NCBI RefSeq assembly: GCF_002368195.1
Contig: NZ_AP018178.1
Span: forward strand, 2,240,238 to 2,304,237
Origin: Calothrix sp. NIES-2100
Lineage (GTDB): Bacteria > Cyanobacteriota > Cyanobacteriia > Cyanobacteriales > Nostocaceae
Length of the DNA stretch: 64,000 nucleotides
Reading direction: 5' to 3'
Shown: positions 61,516 through 64,000 of the stretch, one piece after another
Position numbering within the stretch: the stretch's first letter is position 1
How the letters are laid out: each line of letters opens with the position of its first letter
Made by a program: the position numbers and the translations under genes
Notes under the pieces: model-generated
What the model was told of the DNA's origin: nothing
Databases searched by the model: none
The model's input: the letters and a program-made list of their open reading frames with translations, nothing else

Positions 61516-61888
61516 GAAAATTTTGTCGAGTCTGGAATGAGACTCTCAAGATTGAATGAAGAGGTTAGGAGACTTGGGTTCAGCAGCCACGTCTCAATTG
61601 TGTTGAGCCGTTTTCCCAGAGTGTTGGGGAAAACAACAGGTTAATTCTTTTGATACCACAAAATTTATGAGTTTGACAAGTATTTTGTAGTACTTTGTAT
61701 TTCATAATTTTAGCTCAACCAAAGCTGTGAACAAATGTAAACTTTGGCAAAAAACTTGTAAAACAACTGGACTCTCCAGTCGAAGGGAGAATTTAGGATA
61801 AATGTAAGGTGAATCGCAGTCAAGGATTCTTGACAGATACGCCTGAGCAGAGAGCGATCGCCCCTTTGGAAAAGAAAGGAGCAAAAAT
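61516..61888. other. Intergenic region between rtcB-like and DUF305 genes
   Basis: No gene is seen. The promoters of both diverging genes must lie here. A HIP1 copy (GCGATCGC, 61855-61862) lies just before the DUF305 start. Confidence 0.5.
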
Positions 61889-62518
61889 ATGATTAGCAAA
61901 TCCTTAGTTTATGGGCTTTTAGGTTTAGTTGCAGGTAGTGCTATTACAGGTGGATCAATAATATACAGGGTCAATGCTGAACAAAAAACTCCATTGACAT
62001 CTCCTCCTGGCTGTATGAGTAATACCATGTCACAGCAGATGGTTGGGAAACAGGCGATGGATCAGCATTTCATCGAAATGATGATTCCCCACCATCAAGG
62101 TGCAGTTGAAATGGCGGATTTAGCTTTGCAAAAAGCTAAACATCCAGAAATTCAAAAATTGGCAGCAGCAATTAAAATAGACCAGACTAAAGAAATTGAG
62201 CAGATGAAAGCCTGGTATCAGCAGTGGTATGGGACTGAAGTTCCTAGCACCTCCACGACTGGTATGGGGATGCATCACGGTATGGGTCAGGATTCGATGC
62301 ACTCAGGGATGAATCTGGAGTCTTTGAAAAATGCTGCTGACTTCGACAAAGAATTTATCCGACAAATGATTCCCCATCACCAAATGGCTGTGATGATGTC
62401 GAGAATGGCTTTAAATAGAGCTTCTCACTCACAAATTATTAATCTTGCTCAAGCTATCATCAAATCGCAAACTGCTGAAATTCAGCAAATGCAGCAATGG
62501 TATCAAGCCTGGTCTTGA
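61889..62518 (+). CDS. DUF305 metal-related protein
   Basis: This 209-residue protein has an N-terminal signal or anchor (SLVYGLLGLVAGSAITGGSI) and two copies of the DUF305 ferritin-like half: HFIEMMIPHHQGAVEMADLA and FIRQMIPHHQMAVMMSRMAL, with a Met/His-rich linker (GMGMHHGMGQDSMHSGMN). DUF305 proteins are tied to copper binding and resistance. A good AAGGAG site precedes the ATG. An HMA protein follows 29 bases after the stop, a sensible partner. Confidence 0.92.
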   Translation: MISKSLVYGLLGLVAGSAITGGSIIYRVNAEQKTPLTSPPGCMSNTMSQQMVGKQAMDQHFIEMMIPHHQGAVEMADLALQKAKHPEIQKLAAAIKIDQTKEIEQMKAWYQQWYGTEVPSTSTTGMGMHHGMGQDSMHSGMNLESLKNAADFDKEFIRQMIPHHQMAVMMSRMALNRASHSQIINLAQAIIKSQTAEIQQMQQWYQAWS

Positions 62519-62547
62519 TCTATTTTCCCTTCAATCATCTTAAACTT

Positions 62548-62742
62548 ATGACACTGAAACTCACTGTTCCTAACATGGCTTGTTCGGCTTGTGCAAACAC
62601 TATTACCAATACACTTAAGTCTATCGATGCCAATGCTAATATTCAGGCAGATCCGAAAACTAAGCTTGTAAGCGTTGATACTCAAGCCTCAGAAACCACT
62701 ATCAAAGAAGCGTTGGCTGCTGCTGGTTACCCAGTTGCTTAA
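62548..62742 (+). CDS. Heavy-metal-associated (HMA) copper chaperone
   Basis: This 64-residue ferredoxin-like HMA domain has the metal loop MACSAC near residues 10-15 and the family ends VPNMACSACANTI and EALAAAGYPVA. The ATG at 62548 is preferred over the longer form at 62497. It is most like Atx1/CopZ-type copper chaperones that pass Cu(I) to P-type ATPases. It shares the strand with the DUF305 gene. Confidence 0.93.
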   Translation: MTLKLTVPNMACSACANTITNTLKSIDANANIQADPKTKLVSVDTQASETTIKEALAAAGYPVA

Positions 62743-62754
62743 TTTGTGATTGTT

Positions 62755-62978
62755 GATTGTTGACAGTTGACGGTTCACTGTGAACAGTCAACCGTCAACA
62801 ACTCTAACCTTTATGGGACTTCCAAGTAAAAAAATATTCCATTGCTATTGTTGTAGGGGCGGGTTTAAGCGAAATATCTGTTAGTAGCGTGAATATCTCA
62901 CAGAACCCGCCCCTACTGTGAACCGTCAACAGTCAACGACGTTAACGGAATAATTTATTTTTTGGAGTTCCCTATGAC
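62755..62978. repeat. Heptamer tracts and palindrome family A, copy 3
   Basis: It holds GTTGACG/GTCAACA heptamers, the palindrome at 62853-62916 (arms GTAGGGGCGGGTT and AACCCGCCCCTAC), then GTCAACGACGTTAACGG and TAATTTATTTTTTGGAGTT. The last 45 bases match 59161-59213. Confidence 0.7.
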
Positions 62979-63476
62979 TTAGCGAAGTACTTGAAAATTC
63001 TCAATTGTCAGATATAGTTCTTCATCAGCTATCTGAGCGTTGTAATCGATATTAATTTGAGTCGGGTAACCGTATCTTGCAGAATAGTTTACATCTAGGC
63101 TGAAAGCTTGACGCGCGATCGCATCTTGAATCACATTAAACAGCTTAGGAACTGTATTGTAATTTTGAAAATATTCCGGATTATTAACTGGTTGACCTGT
63201 CTCTACAGAAGTGATGGATTTTGTTTTACCGTTACGGACTTCAATCACTACTGGGCCCCTAGCGTCAGGGATGCAAAAGCAACCATTACTAAATGTATAG
63301 CGATAGTTAACAATATTTTGCTTCTCCCACAAACGGCGATTAAATTCTAATCTCCGCTGATTCAAGTTAGTACGTATCGGCGCTTGTGCTATCTCTATGG
63401 GAGGTTGAGACATTACTGGTAGGTTTAAACCTGAAAATATTAAAAGTCCTGCACTAATAATTATAGGTAAACGCAT
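62979..63476 (-). CDS. DUF6174 exported protein
   Basis: This 165-residue protein has a signal peptide (IIISAGLLIFSGLNLPVMS) and a small domain with WEKQNIVNYRYTFSNGCFCI, VVIEVRNGKTKSITSVETGQ and NINIDYNAQIADEELYLTIENF-like closing features, as in DUF6174. The ATG at 63476 is clear. The role is unknown. Confidence 0.75.
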   Translation of the reverse strand: MRLPIIISAGLLIFSGLNLPVMSQPPIEIAQAPIRTNLNQRRLEFNRRLWEKQNIVNYRYTFSNGCFCIPDARGPVVIEVRNGKTKSITSVETGQPVNNPEYFQNYNTVPKLFNVIQDAIARQAFSLDVNYSARYGYPTQINIDYNAQIADEELYLTIENFQVLR

Positions 63477-64000
63477 ATTAATCCGTTTAATTTCAAAAAC
63501 CTGATATATATTTTTTCTCTGACAAGTTTAAATTTAGTTTATCTTTTGAGTAAAATTAATTAATTTTAACATCAGATTTTATCATTAACTATCCGTCTTA
63601 AAAGCTGTAATCAAGTATTGTCAATGCTTCGCCCGAAATTCTTGCCGATATTTTGAAAACTTGGTAATCTTTTTATTGCATATTTACTAAATATTGTCAA
63701 CTATTATAAGTTAGATTTTACGTTAAGCCAGTAATCAACAATAGCGAAAATAGCGAAAATCAGCTACTGCTGAAGCAGCACGAGCAAAAATTAGTAATGT
63801 TTACCACATTTATTGCAGTGCTGAAATCTACCTGATCTACATATAGTTTCCTTACCAATGAAAGAGAAAGTAATTAACCTGCTTTTCTAAAGTTAAGTCA
63901 CAGTGTTGTGAAGATGGAATCGCCAAAAAGGGTATTGGGAAAATATTGAGGTTTTTCCAAGATCCTCTTAAGAGCGATCGCCTGAAAATCAACGCCAACA
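63477..64000. other. Non-coding AT-rich end of the window
   Basis: No gene is supported. It holds a short direct repeat, AATAGCGAAA (63740-63760), and a HIP1 copy near 63975. A promoter for the DUF6174 gene lies in the first part. Confidence 0.5.

Noticed and set aside
1..64000. tRNA, rRNA, integrase or prophage genes
   Set aside because: None was seen on reading both strands. tRNA genes could still be missed without a covariance search, so absence is not proven.

Overview
The window looks like a chromosomal segment of a filamentous heterocystous cyanobacterium (Nostoc/Anabaena type). The evidence is the very frequent HIP1 octamer GCGATCGC, the many heptamer repeat tracts (GTCAACA, AATGCCC, GACAAAT), dispersed palindromic elements, and cyanobacterial gene families such as COP23, PEP-CTERM, SLH and Uma2. 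There are no rRNA or phage genes, and I saw no tRNA. The intergenic space is unusually full of small mobile or repeat elements.

Layout. 1-3.9 kb: a noncoding stretch, then an 80-residue RiPP-like precursor with a GG leader and five tandem five-residue core repeats. It is followed in the same direction by a heme-oxygenase-fold diiron oxidase gene and, on the other strand, by a methyltransferase/cupin/unknown operon. 4-11 kb: a 222-bp MITE, pgi, a RelE-like toxin pair, and a branched-chain/neutral amino acid ABC permease and ATPase. The 3' end of the ATPase gene is repeated twice more downstream, around a hicAB pair and a Uma2 gene. 10.5-20 kb: two tandem ArsR-DUF2087 regulators with a palindromic operator, a small HTH protein, hemA, glpX, an acetylpolyamine-amidohydrolase-like enzyme, a DUF981 protein, and a U32 peptidase/RlhA-like protein carrying an expanded low-complexity insert.

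20-26 kb: a two-gene TctA-like membrane protein/OB-like secreted protein module, a broken gene, an unknown gene whose 5' edge abuts a transposase-less IS200/IS605-type element with an omega-RNA-like end, two more MITE copies, and a Tat-exported PhoX-like protein. 26-41 kb: an M48 metalloprotease, a COP23 protein, a 21-bp tandem repeat array, a CheB-CheR-PAS-histidine kinase-receiver giant, a Ser/Thr kinase with a YARHG domain, an atypical kinase, dxs, a PEP-CTERM protein and an SLH protein. 41-54 kb: rpiA, an O-methyltransferase, a TPR protein with a His-rich small membrane partner, nested transposase relics, an aldo/keto reductase, a CorC/HlyC-type protein and mfd.

54.7-64 kb: brnTA and DUF433/DUF5615 toxin-antitoxin pairs, Uma2, MAPEG, an Rpn/DUF2887 nuclease-like protein, a metal-binding-protein gene fragment, a possible small RNA with an orphan terminator, an RtcB-type ligase, a DUF305 plus HMA copper pair and a DUF6174 protein.

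Housekeeping genes (pgi, glpX, rpiA and dxs for carbon and isoprenoid metabolism; hemA for tetrapyrroles; mfd for repair) are interspersed with accessory islands. The strongest candidate for an undescribed system is the pentapeptide-repeat precursor plus diiron oxidase at 842-2034. The second is the orphan omega-RNA-like element at 23058-23470.
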